Below are positions 8,530-16,126 of a DNA stretch of 41,325 nt, piece by piece. A program made the position numbers and the translations under genes. Below the pieces are notes generated by a model. That model made no database searches. It saw only the letters and a list, made by a program, of their open reading frames with translations, and was not told where the DNA came from. Source of the stretch: Methylosinus sp. Sm6 (lineage in GTDB: Bacteria; Pseudomonadota; Alphaproteobacteria; Rhizobiales; Beijerinckiaceae); contig NZ_JAINDZ010000029.1 of NCBI RefSeq assembly GCF_019802345.1, forward strand, positions 1 to 41,325. Reading direction: 5' to 3'. How positions within the stretch are numbered: the first letter of the stretch is position 1; every line of letters starts with the position of its first letter.

Positions 8530-10110
8530 TCAACCGGCCGGCGCCCCCCGGCACAGCATCGCCTCGACCTTGGCTTCCAATTCGTCGAGCGTGAAGGGCT
8601 TGTGCAGGATTTCGATATTCGGCTCGCCCTGCAAGCCGTCCAGCGACTTGCCTGCATAGCCCGTGACCAGCAGGATGGGCAGGTCGCTCCTGTCGACGCG
8701 CGCCGCCTCGGCCAGCCGGCGCCCGTCGACTCCGGGCAGCCCGAGGTCCGTGACCAGCAGATCGAGCGGCGCGCCCGAGCGCAAAATCTTCAACCCCTCC
8801 GAGCCGTCCTCGGCCTGCACGACCGCGCAGCCGATGCCCTCGAGCGTCGAGGCGATCTGCATGCGCACCTCGATCTGGTCCTCCACCAGCAGCGCCGTTC
8901 GTCCATTCCCGCATGCGCATTCGGTCGTGGCGGGGCGCAGCTCCTCCTCCGAGACGAGGAGCGGACGCTCCTCTCCGGGCAGATAGAGCCGCACGCTCGT
9001 CCCGTCGCCAGGGCGGCTGTCGATGCGCACGAAGCCGCCCGACTGCCGCGCGAAGCCATAGATCTGCGAGAGGCCGAGGCCCGTCCCCTTGCCGGTCGGC
9101 TTGGTGGTGAAAAACGGCTCGAACACACGGCTCAGAACCTCCGGCTCCATGCCCACGCCCGTATCCGTCACCTCGATCTCGACATAATCGGCGGGCGCCC
9201 TGCCCGGATCGACCGGGTCCGCCAGCCCTCTGCGATCCGCCGTGGCGATGCGCAGCGCGCCGCCTTTCGGCATCGCATCCCGCGCATTGACCGCGAGGTT
9301 GAGCAGCGCGCTCTCGAGCTGCGACGGATCGCAGATGACGCTCCAGCCGCCATGGCCCGGCTGCAGATCGAGGCTGACGTCGGGTCCGAGGGTGCGTCGC
9401 AGCATTTCCTCGAGGCCGAGAATCAGCCTGTCGGGATCGATGATGCGCGGCTCCAGCGTCTGCCGCCGGGCGAAAGCCAGCATTCGGTTGATGAGGCGCG
9501 ACGCCGTGCTCGACGCTTTGCGTATCGCCGCGATCGACGGCGCGATCTCATTGCCGCGCCCCCGCGCGACCTGCCGTTCGATGACTCCGAGCGACCCCGT
9601 GATGACCTGCAGCACATTATTGAAATCATGCGCGATGCCGCCGGTCAGCCGGCCGATCGCCTCCATCTTCTGCGCATGGGCGAGACGCTCCTCGCTGTCG
9701 AGCAGAGCGGCGTTGGCCTCGCTCAACTGACGCGCCGACGGCAGCGAGAGGAAGCTCGGCAAGGTCCACCACAAGGCGACCGCCGTGGCGGCCGAGGCAA
9801 TGGCCGTCAGGGCCTTGACGCCGCCCTGCAGCCCGTAGAGCGGCGTCCACAAGGTCACGACATCGAGCAGATGGGTGGCGCCGCAGGCCAGAATGAATGC
9901 GGCGAACAGCCAGAGCATGGGCCGGAAGACGAGATCGCCGCGGCGCCGTCCAATCACGACGAGCGCCAGCGGAATCGAGAAATAGGCGAGGCCGATGGCC
10001 GTGTCGGAGATCGCATAGAGCCAGACGAGCCCGGGCTCCCAGAGCAGGCAATAGCCGTGCGGCGCGAGGTCGGATGCGCCGAAGAGCCACTCGCTGAGCT
10101 TTGTCAACAT
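8530..10110 (-). CDS. Ethylene-receptor-like hybrid sensor histidine kinase
   Basis: A 526-residue hybrid kinase. The N-terminus (about 25-115) holds three membrane segments that match the ethylene-binding domain of plant ETR1 and cyanobacterial homologues: ISDTAIGLAYFSIP and FILACGATHLLDVVTLW. The residues known to matter in ETR1 (Asp25, Tyr32, Ile62, Cys65, His69) all have counterparts, D36, Y43, I73, C76 and H80, at a constant offset of 11. Cys and His there hold Cu(I). No GAF domain follows, unlike ETR1. A HisKA helix with IAHDFNNVLQVI (H161), an ATPase with ETKPTGKGTGLGL-type G boxes (TKPTGKGTGLGLSQIYGF) and a C-terminal receiver with D455 (VTDLGLPGVDG) and Lys in LHKPF complete it. Start 10110 has GGAGGAG ahead. 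An upstream in-frame extension of 32 codons is unlikely. Confidence 0.9.
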   Translation of the reverse strand: MLTKLSEWLFGASDLAPHGYCLLWEPGLVWLYAISDTAIGLAYFSIPLALVVIGRRRGDLVFRPMLWLFAAFILACGATHLLDVVTLWTPLYGLQGGVKALTAIASAATAVALWWTLPSFLSLPSARQLSEANAALLDSEERLAHAQKMEAIGRLTGGIAHDFNNVLQVITGSLGVIERQVARGRGNEIAPSIAAIRKASSTASRLINRMLAFARRQTLEPRIIDPDRLILGLEEMLRRTLGPDVSLDLQPGHGGWSVICDPSQLESALLNLAVNARDAMPKGGALRIATADRRGLADPVDPGRAPADYVEIEVTDTGVGMEPEVLSRVFEPFFTTKPTGKGTGLGLSQIYGFARQSGGFVRIDSRPGDGTSVRLYLPGEERPLLVSEEELRPATTECACGNGRTALLVEDQIEVRMQIASTLEGIGCAVVQAEDGSEGLKILRSGAPLDLLVTDLGLPGVDGRRLAEAARVDRSDLPILLVTGYAGKSLDGLQGEPNIEILHKPFTLDELEAKVEAMLCRGAPAG

Positions 10111-10351
10111 GTCGAGTTCTCCTCCTCGACCGAAAATTTGCCGAAAGCGCCGGAAAGGCAACGCCCTGCGACCAATGCCACGACGCGGGCCGCGCTCTTC
10201 CGCCACCGCAGTTCTCGGCGCCGTCTCGCGATTTTATGCCGGACAGCCGCGGCCGATCTCGCAATTCGATCGGTCGAATCGTCGCAGGGCGCGCCGCGCC
10301 GCGAGCGCTTTCCTTATTGTCAGCCGCGCGGGAGAGGCTAATCTGCGCGCC

Positions 10352-10894
10352 ATGAACGAGAAGAGAGAAGCCGTCATCGGCGTCGTCACCGCCTCCGATC
10401 GCGCCAGCGCCGGCGTTTATGAAGACGAAAGCGGTCCCGCTATCGCCGCCTATCTGCAAAACGTGCTGACGAGCCCCTTTCGCATCGAGCGGCGCATCAT
10501 TCCCGACGGTTTCGAGAGCGTGCGCGATACGCTGATCGATCTCGCCGACAATTTGGGTTGCGATCTCGTCGTCACAACCGGCGGCACTGGACCCGCCCCG
10601 CGCGATCTGACGCCCGAGGCGACGCTGGCCGCCGCGCCGCGCGAGCTGCCCGGCTTCGGGGAGCTGATGCGCAAGGTCTCGCTGGCCCAGACGCCGACCG
10701 CGATCCTGTCCAGGCAGACAGCCGCCCATCGGGGCAAGTGCCTCGTCATCAACCTGCCCGGCAAGCCGGCGGCGATCGAGCTGTGTCTCGACGCGGTGAT
10801 GCCGGCCGTCCCTTATTGTCTCGATCTGATCGGCGCCGCCTATATAGAGACCGATCCGGCGCGAGTCGCGGCCTTCCGCCCCAAGGGCAAGTAA
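10352..10894 (+). CDS. mogA: Molybdopterin adenylyltransferase
   Basis: Adenylylates molybdopterin before molybdate insertion in molybdenum cofactor synthesis. The 180-residue protein shows VVTASDRASAGVYEDESGP, VVTTGGTGPAPRDLTPEAT, LPGFGELMRKVS, PTAILSRQ and INLPGKPAAIELCLDA followed by AVPYCLDLIG. The 'TAILSRQ' and 'LNLPG' context fits MogA better than MoaB. ATG at 10352 was chosen because the family begins there; GGAGAGG lies about 12 bases ahead. The gene is divergent from the kinase gene and has no other cofactor genes beside it. Confidence 0.92.
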   Translation: MNEKREAVIGVVTASDRASAGVYEDESGPAIAAYLQNVLTSPFRIERRIIPDGFESVRDTLIDLADNLGCDLVVTTGGTGPAPRDLTPEATLAAAPRELPGFGELMRKVSLAQTPTAILSRQTAAHRGKCLVINLPGKPAAIELCLDAVMPAVPYCLDLIGAAYIETDPARVAAFRPKGK

Positions 10895-11139
10895 CGGCGC
10901 GGCCCAGCCCGGAACGGGCGGGGTCGCCGCACGAATGGCGTCGGGGCGGGCTCGTCCCCGCCCGATCGCCTGCGTCGCTCGGGGCCTTTGTTTACCAAAC
11001 GGCCCAGGGGCCGCCGAACTGCGCAGCCGTTCGTCCCGGTCGGCTTCTCTTCGGCCGGTCGGGACTGTATAGAACGCTGCCGGACCGCCCTTAGGGGCGG
11101 CGCCGGCGAATTCGTCCGAATGTCCGCGGGAGCAGGATC

Positions 11140-11961
11140 ATGAGCGAGATGCGGCTGGTCGTCGCCGGCGCCGCCGGCCGCATGGGCCGAATGCTGATCG
11201 GGGCCATCGGCGATTCGCTCGGCGTGACGCTGAGCGGCGCGCTCGAGCATCCCGGCTCGCCGCATATCGGCGAGGATGCGGGAGTGCTCGTCGGGCGCCC
11301 GGCCAATGGGGTGGCTGTGAGCGCCGACCCCTCCGCCGTTCTTTCGCAGGCCGACGCGCTGATCGACTTCTCCACTCCGGCGGCGACGATCGCGCTCGCG
11401 GCGCAAGCGGCGGAGGCGCGCGTCGCCCATGTCATCGGCGCCACCGGCCTCTCGCGCGAGGACCTCGCCGCCATAGCGGCCGCCGCCGAACGCAATGTCG
11501 TCGTGCGCTCCGGCAATATGAGCCTCGGCGTCAATCTGCTCGCCGCTCTCGTCGAGCGCGCCGCCGAGGCGCTCGGCCCGGCCTGGGACGCCGAGATCGT
11601 CGAGATGCACCACAAAATGAAGGTCGACGCGCCCTCGGGCACCGCTCTGCTGCTCGGCGAAGCCGCCGCGCGCGGGCGGGGAGTCGAGCTGTCCGAGCAC
11701 AGCGCGCGGGCGCGCGACGGCATGACGGGCCCGCGCCGGGCCGGCGACATCGGCTTCGCCTCGCTGCGGGGAGGCACCGTCGTCGGCGACCATATGGTGA
11801 TCTTCGCCGGCGCGGGCGAACGCATCGAGCTCGCGCATCGCGCCGAGGATCGCGGCATTTTCGCGCGTGGCGCAATCGCCGCCGCGCTCTGGACCAGGGG
11901 CCGCGCCGCCGGCCTCTATTCGATGGCCGATGTGCTCGGCCTCGGCGACGCTCGCGTCTGA
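11140..11961 (+). CDS. dapB: 4-hydroxy-tetrahydrodipicolinate reductase
   Basis: NAD(P)H-dependent step of lysine and diaminopimelate synthesis. The 273-residue protein has the Rossmann start [34 protein letters not shown] and the signature [20 protein letters not shown], with the catalytic His pair and Lys. It ends in [11 protein letters not shown], as expected. ATG 11140 is preceded by GGGAGCAGG. The following gpmA starts 37 bases after the stop, so the two could be co-transcribed. Confidence 0.96.
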   Translation: MSEMRLVVAGAAGRMGRMLIGAIGDSLGVTLSGALEHPGSPHIGEDAGVLVGRPANGVAVSADPSAVLSQADALIDFSTPAATIALAAQAAEARVAHVIGATGLSREDLAAIAAAAERNVVVRSGNMSLGVNLLAALVERAAEALGPAWDAEIVEMHHKMKVDAPSGTALLLGEAAARGRGVELSEHSARARDGMTGPRRAGDIGFASLRGGTVVGDHMVIFAGAGERIELAHRAEDRGIFARGAIAAALWTRGRAAGLYSMADVLGLGDARV

Positions 11962-11998
11962 GCGCGGCTCGCTCGAAGCTTCGAGGGACACCTCCTCA

Positions 11999-12619
11999 AT
12001 GGATCGCATTCTCGTCCTCCTTCGCCACGGCGAAAGCGAATGGAACGCGAAGAACCTGTTCACCGGCTGGAAGAATCCGGACCTCACCGCCAAGGGCGAG
12101 GAGGAGGCGCGCCACGCCGGCTGCCAGCTGAAACGGCTCGACCTGCGCTTCAACATCGGCTTCACCTCGCTGCTGCTGCGCGCCCAGCGCACGCTCGACC
12201 TCGTGTTCCAGGAGCTCGGCCAGAAGGACGTGCCGATCATCCGCAGCCGCGCGCTGAACGAACGCCATTACGGCGACCTCTCCGGCCTCGACAAGGACGA
12301 GGCGCGCAACCAATGGGGTGACGAGCAGGTGCGCCTGTGGCGGCGCTCCTATGACGTCGCGCCGCCCGGCGGCGAGAGCCTCAAGGACACGGTGGCGCGC
12401 GTGCTGCCCTTCTACTGCCAGGAGATTCTTCCACGCGCGATGCGCGGCGAGCGCGTGCTGGTCGCCGCGCATGGAAACTCCCTGCGCGCGCTCGCCATGG
12501 TGCTCGACCGGCTGACGCCGGATTCGGTGCCGTCGCTCGAGATCGCGACCGGCGTTCCGATCGTCTATCGGCTGAACTCCGACTCGACCGTCGCGATCAA
12601 GGACGTGCTGAGCAGGTGA
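11999..12619 (+). CDS. gpmA: 2,3-bisphosphoglycerate-dependent phosphoglycerate mutase
   Basis: Interconverts 3- and 2-phosphoglycerate in glycolysis and gluconeogenesis. The phospho-acceptor motif [10 protein letters not shown] is at the N-terminus, followed by [24 protein letters not shown] with the catalytic Glu, PPGGESL, and the second His in [10 protein letters not shown]. At 206 residues it is the short form common in alphaproteobacteria. It sits between dapB and alkB, all on the plus strand. Confidence 0.96.
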   Translation: MDRILVLLRHGESEWNAKNLFTGWKNPDLTAKGEEEARHAGCQLKRLDLRFNIGFTSLLLRAQRTLDLVFQELGQKDVPIIRSRALNERHYGDLSGLDKDEARNQWGDEQVRLWRRSYDVAPPGGESLKDTVARVLPFYCQEILPRAMRGERVLVAAHGNSLRALAMVLDRLTPDSVPSLEIATGVPIVYRLNSDSTVAIKDVLSR

Positions 12620-12644
12620 ACCCGCCGCGGCGGGGAAAGCGCGC

Positions 12645-13265
12645 ATGGAGATCGAACCGGGCGTCCACCTCTGCCGATCCTATCTCGACGAGGCGGCGCA
12701 GATCGCTCTGCTGCGCGAGATCGAGGCGGTCATCGCGCGGGCGCCGCTGTTCACGCCGACCATGCCGCGCAGCGGCAAGCCATTCTCGGTCCGCATGACC
12801 AATTGCGGCCCGCTCGGCTGGGTGAGCGACAAGGCCGGCGGCTATCGCTACCAGCCATTGCATCCGCAAACGCGCGAGCCCTGGCCGCCCATTCCACCGC
12901 CGCTGCTCGAGGCCTGGAGCGCGCTCGCGGCCTATCCGCTGCCGCCGCAGGCCTGCCTCGTCAATTTCTACGACCCTGCGGCGCGCATGGGCCTGCATCA
13001 GGATCGCGACGAGGCCGATCTTTGCGCGCCGATCCTCTCCATCTCGCTCGGCGCCGATTGCCGCTTCCGCCTCGGCGGCTCGAGGCGCGGCGATCCGTCG
13101 CGCGCCTTCGCGCTCGCTTCCGGCGATGCGCTCACGCTCGGCGGCGGGGCGCGGCTGCGCTTCCACGGCGTCGACAGGATCCTGCCCGAGATCGCGCCGC
13201 GGCTCGCATCGCCTCTGTTCGCCGACGGCGGGCGCATCAATCTCACCTTGCGCCGCGTCGGCTGA
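12645..13265 (+). CDS. alkB: AlkB-type alpha-ketoglutarate-dependent DNA repair dioxygenase
   Basis: Oxidatively removes methyl groups from 1-methyladenine and 3-methylcytosine using Fe(II), O2 and 2-oxoglutarate. The 206-residue protein keeps all key residues: iron ligands H118 and D120 (GLHQDRDE) and H174 (FHGVDR), and 2-oxoglutarate arginines R197 and R203 (GRINLTLRRVG). LVNFYDPAARMG just before the HxD motif is the usual AlkB lead-in. It starts 25 bases after gpmA and may share its transcript. No Ada or other alkylation gene is adjacent. Confidence 0.94.
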   Translation: MEIEPGVHLCRSYLDEAAQIALLREIEAVIARAPLFTPTMPRSGKPFSVRMTNCGPLGWVSDKAGGYRYQPLHPQTREPWPPIPPPLLEAWSALAAYPLPPQACLVNFYDPAARMGLHQDRDEADLCAPILSISLGADCRFRLGGSRRGDPSRAFALASGDALTLGGGARLRFHGVDRILPEIAPRLASPLFADGGRINLTLRRVG

Positions 13266-13428
13266 CGTATTTTCAGCGCCCGTTCAGCCTGCGGAGCATA
13301 TTGTCTGAAAAAGCGCTCCGATATAGGTTCCCCGCCGCGGGATGAACGAAACGGCGCATGGCGCGGCCATCGCCGCGAACTAAGACAGTCGATCCGGAGG
13401 GGACGACGCTTCGAGGAAAGGGACGAGG

Positions 13429-13827
13429 ATGAAATCGATTTCCATGCTGACGCTCGCTGCGAGCGTCGCTTTCGCCGCCATGGCCGGTCAGGCTGTCGCC
13501 GCCGGCGATCCCGCGGCGGGCGAGAAGGTTTTCAACAAGTGCAAGGCCTGCCATCAGGTCGGCGAGACCGCCAAGAACGCCGTCGCTCCGGAGCTCAACG
13601 GCATCAACGGCCGCAAGTCCGCTTCCGTCGAGGGCTACAACTATTCGGAGCCGTTCAAGGCGCTCGGCATCACCTGGGACGAGGCTCAGTTCAAGGAGTT
13701 CATCAAGAACCCCAAGGCCAAGGTCCCCGGCACCAAGATGATCTTCCCGGGCCTCGCCTCCGAGGCGGACCAGGAGAATGTGTGGGCCTATCTCAGCCAG
13801 TTCGGCGCGGACGGCAAAAAGAAGTAA
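13429..13827 (+). CDS. Periplasmic class I c-type cytochrome (c2-like)
   Basis: A 132-residue protein with a clear signal peptide (about residues 1-25, ending QAVAA) and one haem site C-K-A-C-H (C38, C41, H42). M104 in PGTKMIFPGL is the likely sixth ligand. The GYNYSEPFKALG and TWDEAQFKEFIKNP segments mark the c2/mitochondrial cytochrome c group, soluble electron carriers between a reductase and an oxidase or dehydrogenase. AGGAAAGGGACGAGG precedes the ATG. A strong terminator (13884-13914) follows; it is probably a monocistronic unit. Confidence 0.94.
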   Translation: MKSISMLTLAASVAFAAMAGQAVAAGDPAAGEKVFNKCKACHQVGETAKNAVAPELNGINGRKSASVEGYNYSEPFKALGITWDEAQFKEFIKNPKAKVPGTKMIFPGLASEADQENVWAYLSQFGADGKKK

Positions 13828-13883
13828 ACGCCCCACGGGCCTAGCCATCAAAATAAAGCGTAGCTAGACTACGCAAAACAGAT

Positions 13884-13914
13884 AAAATCCCCATTGCAGC
13901 AATGGGGATTTTTA
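13884..13914 (+). terminator. Intrinsic terminator of the cytochrome c gene
   Basis: Bases 13884-13912 form a perfect 13-bp stem (AAAATCCCCATTG with its complement) around the loop CAG, and the stem runs into TTTTTA. It is 57 bases after the stop of the cytochrome gene. The A-run on the left makes it usable from the other strand too. Confidence 0.9.
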
Positions 13915-13963
13915 TTGACGCTTACAGCGGAAGGCTGAATTTGCAAAATTAAGGAACAGTAAA

Positions 13964-14416
13964 ATGTTTTACGTAGCTGCTTTCTCCGTTTTCACAATGC
14001 TATTGCTGCAAACAGCTCACGCTGGCGAATCGGTGAGCGAATTCTTTAACAGATATGGGCGCCTCAATGGAAATTTCGACCCGTCCGTAGCCGATCTCTA
14101 TTCTGATACTGCAAAAATTCACACGTTCAGAAGGTATCCATTCGGCCTCCAACGGACTATCGTGCTGAGCGGAGCACAATGGAAGAGCTTGATCGTCACG
14201 ATCATGCCATTGGCAAAAGCAAAAAACGATATAAGCACCACGTCTAACGTAACTATTTCAAGACATGGTCAAGTCTATAAAATAAAAGCGAACAGGTACT
14301 TCACTATCAAGTGCTATACAGACACTGGATACTACATGATCGTAGCGCAAAACGAATTAAAAAAATGGCAGATAGTTGAGGAGTATATGGAAACACAACC
14401 GCAATCCGACTGTTAG
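13964..14416 (+). CDS. AT-rich small secreted protein of unknown function
   Basis: A 150-residue protein with a likely signal peptide (FYVAAFSVFTMLLLQTAHA, then GES). The mature part begins SVSEFFNRYGRLNGNF and ends in a predicted beta strand-rich half (YYMIVAQNELKKWQIVEEYM). The layout, a short helix pair then curved strands, recalls NTF2-like or SnoaL-type periplasmic proteins, but I cannot name the family. The ribosome site AAGGAA lies 8 bases before the ATG. Base use is unlike all neighbours: line 14281-14340 has 22 G+C in 60, and ATA, AAA, AGA and TTA codons are frequent. It lies in an AT-rich patch from about 13845 to 14525 and is probably acquired. Confidence 0.75.
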   Translation: MFYVAAFSVFTMLLLQTAHAGESVSEFFNRYGRLNGNFDPSVADLYSDTAKIHTFRRYPFGLQRTIVLSGAQWKSLIVTIMPLAKAKNDISTTSNVTISRHGQVYKIKANRYFTIKCYTDTGYYMIVAQNELKKWQIVEEYMETQPQSDC

Positions 14417-14665
14417 CATCGGTCGAAAATATTGCAATTATTTCTTGAAGCGTTTGATTGCATTTATCCATGGTTGTCGACAGCACAAATAAGCGACAGA
14501 TTGCTGCAACTGCTCAACGGACGGCCCACGGCCCGCCTAGGTGTTTGCTTCCCGGCTCGCCGTCCTCCGATCCTTCGATCCCGCGCCGTATTTCGTGCTA
14601 AGGCCCCTCCCCAGCCGGCTCTCGAAAGAGCGCCGCAATCGACAACGGTCGAGCCAGAGGCCAGC

Positions 14666-16126
14666 GTGACGAGAAAGCCAGACGAGATTCCCGCCGAGCT
14701 GATGCGCGACCTCGCGACGCTGCCGGTGTTCTACACGCTCGAAGGACGCCGCGTCGTCGTCGCGGGCGGCTCCGAGGCGGCGGCGTGGAAGGCCGATCTC
14801 GCGGCGGCGGCGGGCGCCGATGTCCATGTCTTCGCGCCCTCCCCGTCCTCGCGGCTGCAGGCCGTCGCCGCCGCGCGCGCGCGCATGACCCTCGTCGAGC
14901 GCGACTGGCGCGCGGATGATCTCGCCGGCTCCGCTCTGGCGCTCGCCGCGATCGAGGACGACGCCGAGGCGGAGCGCTTCCGCAATGCGGCGAAGGCGCA
15001 GGGCGTGCCGGTCAATCTCGTCGATCGGCCGGCGCTGAGCGATTTCTCCATCGGCGCGATCGTCAATCGCTCGCCGCTCGTCGTCGGCGTCTCGACCGGC
15101 GGCGCGGCGCCGGCCTTCGCGCAGGCGCTGCGCGCGCGTCTCGAGACGCTGATGCCGGCGAGCTTCTCCGCCTGGGCGAAAGCCGCGCGCGACTGGCGCC
15201 CGCAGGTGCTCGCCTCGGGGCTCGATTTTCTCGCGCGTCGCGACTTCTGGCGCCGCTTCACGCGCGAAGCCTTCGCCCGCGTCGAGCAGGCGCCCGACGA
15301 TCGCGTCCGCGATGCGCTGCTCGACGAAGCGCGCCGCGCCGCCGCCATGCCGACGCGCGGCCGCGTCACCCTCGTCGGAGCCGGCCCCGGCGATCCGGAG
15401 CTGCTGACGCTCAAAGGCCTGCGCGCGCTCTCGAACGCCGACGTCGTGCTGTTCGACGATCTGGTGCCCGCCGCCCTGCTCGATCTCGCGCGGCGCGAGG
15501 CGGCTCGCATCAATGTCGGCAAGCGCGGCTACGCGCCCTCCGTCGCGCAGGACGAGATCAGCGCGCTTCTCGTCGCTCTCGGCAAGGAGGGCAAGAATGT
15601 CGTGCGCCTCAAGGGCGGCGATCCGATGATCTTCGGCCGCGCCAACGAAGAAATCCGCGCGATCCGCGCGGCCGGCCTCGATGTCGAGGTGGTGCCGGGC
15701 GTCACCGCCGCGCTCGCCGCCGCCGCGGCGCTGGAGGCTTCGCTCACCAATCGCGACACGGCGCGGCGCGTGCAATTCGTCACCGCGCATACGAGCGACG
15801 GCAAATTTCCCGAGGACATCGACTGGCGCGCGCTCGCCGACGCGCGCGCGACGACGGCCGTCTATATGGGCAATCGCACCCTGCCGGAATTGTCGCGGCG
15901 CCTCGTCGCCGAAGGCATGGATCCGACGACGCCGGCCTTCCTGATCGAGCGCGCGAGCACGCCGCAGCAGCGCGTCATCGCCGCGACCATCGCCGAGCTT
16001 CCGCGGAAGGCGGCGCAGGAGCCTCTCTCGGGCCCCTGCCTCGTGCTGATCGGCGGGACGCTCGCCGACGCGCAGCGTCAATATTTGCAGGTGAGCGTCG
16101 CCGAGACCGATCGCGGCTCGCCGTAG
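14666..16126 (+). CDS. cysG: Siroheme synthase (fused dehydrogenase/ferrochelatase and uroporphyrinogen-III methyltransferase)
   Basis: Makes sirohaem from uroporphyrinogen III for sulfite and nitrite reductases. The GTG at 14666 has AGAGG seven bases ahead and gives 486 residues. The open frame upstream (to 14432) runs into the AT-rich patch and is not family-like. The N-terminal part has the NAD site LEGRRVVVAGGSEAA and the dehydrogenase/chelatase helices. The C-terminal SUMT half has VTLVGAGPGDPELLTLKG, VLFDDLVP, VVRLKGGDPMIFGRANEE, EVVPGVTAALAAAA and VYMGNRTL. No assimilatory sulfite or nitrite reductase gene is next to it. Its last 49 bases overlap the 3' end of the convergent receptor gene. 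Confidence 0.94.
   Translation: MTRKPDEIPAELMRDLATLPVFYTLEGRRVVVAGGSEAAAWKADLAAAAGADVHVFAPSPSSRLQAVAAARARMTLVERDWRADDLAGSALALAAIEDDAEAERFRNAAKAQGVPVNLVDRPALSDFSIGAIVNRSPLVVGVSTGGAAPAFAQALRARLETLMPASFSAWAKAARDWRPQVLASGLDFLARRDFWRRFTREAFARVEQAPDDRVRDALLDEARRAAAMPTRGRVTLVGAGPGDPELLTLKGLRALSNADVVLFDDLVPAALLDLARREAARINVGKRGYAPSVAQDEISALLVALGKEGKNVVRLKGGDPMIFGRANEEIRAIRAAGLDVEVVPGVTAALAAAAALEASLTNRDTARRVQFVTAHTSDGKFPEDIDWRALADARATTAVYMGNRTLPELSRRLVAEGMDPTTPAFLIERASTPQQRVIAATIAELPRKAAQEPLSGPCLVLIGGTLADAQRQYLQVSVAETDRGSP

Noticed and set aside
7195-10341. A 1048-codon open frame on the plus strand
   Set aside because: It is antisense to coaBC and the kinase gene and results from high GC at third positions. 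The translation is Arg/Ala-rich without any family pattern.
14432-14665. N-terminal extension of siroheme synthase
   Set aside because: The extension starts in the AT-rich patch, has no family match, and the GTG at 14666 has a proper ribosome site.
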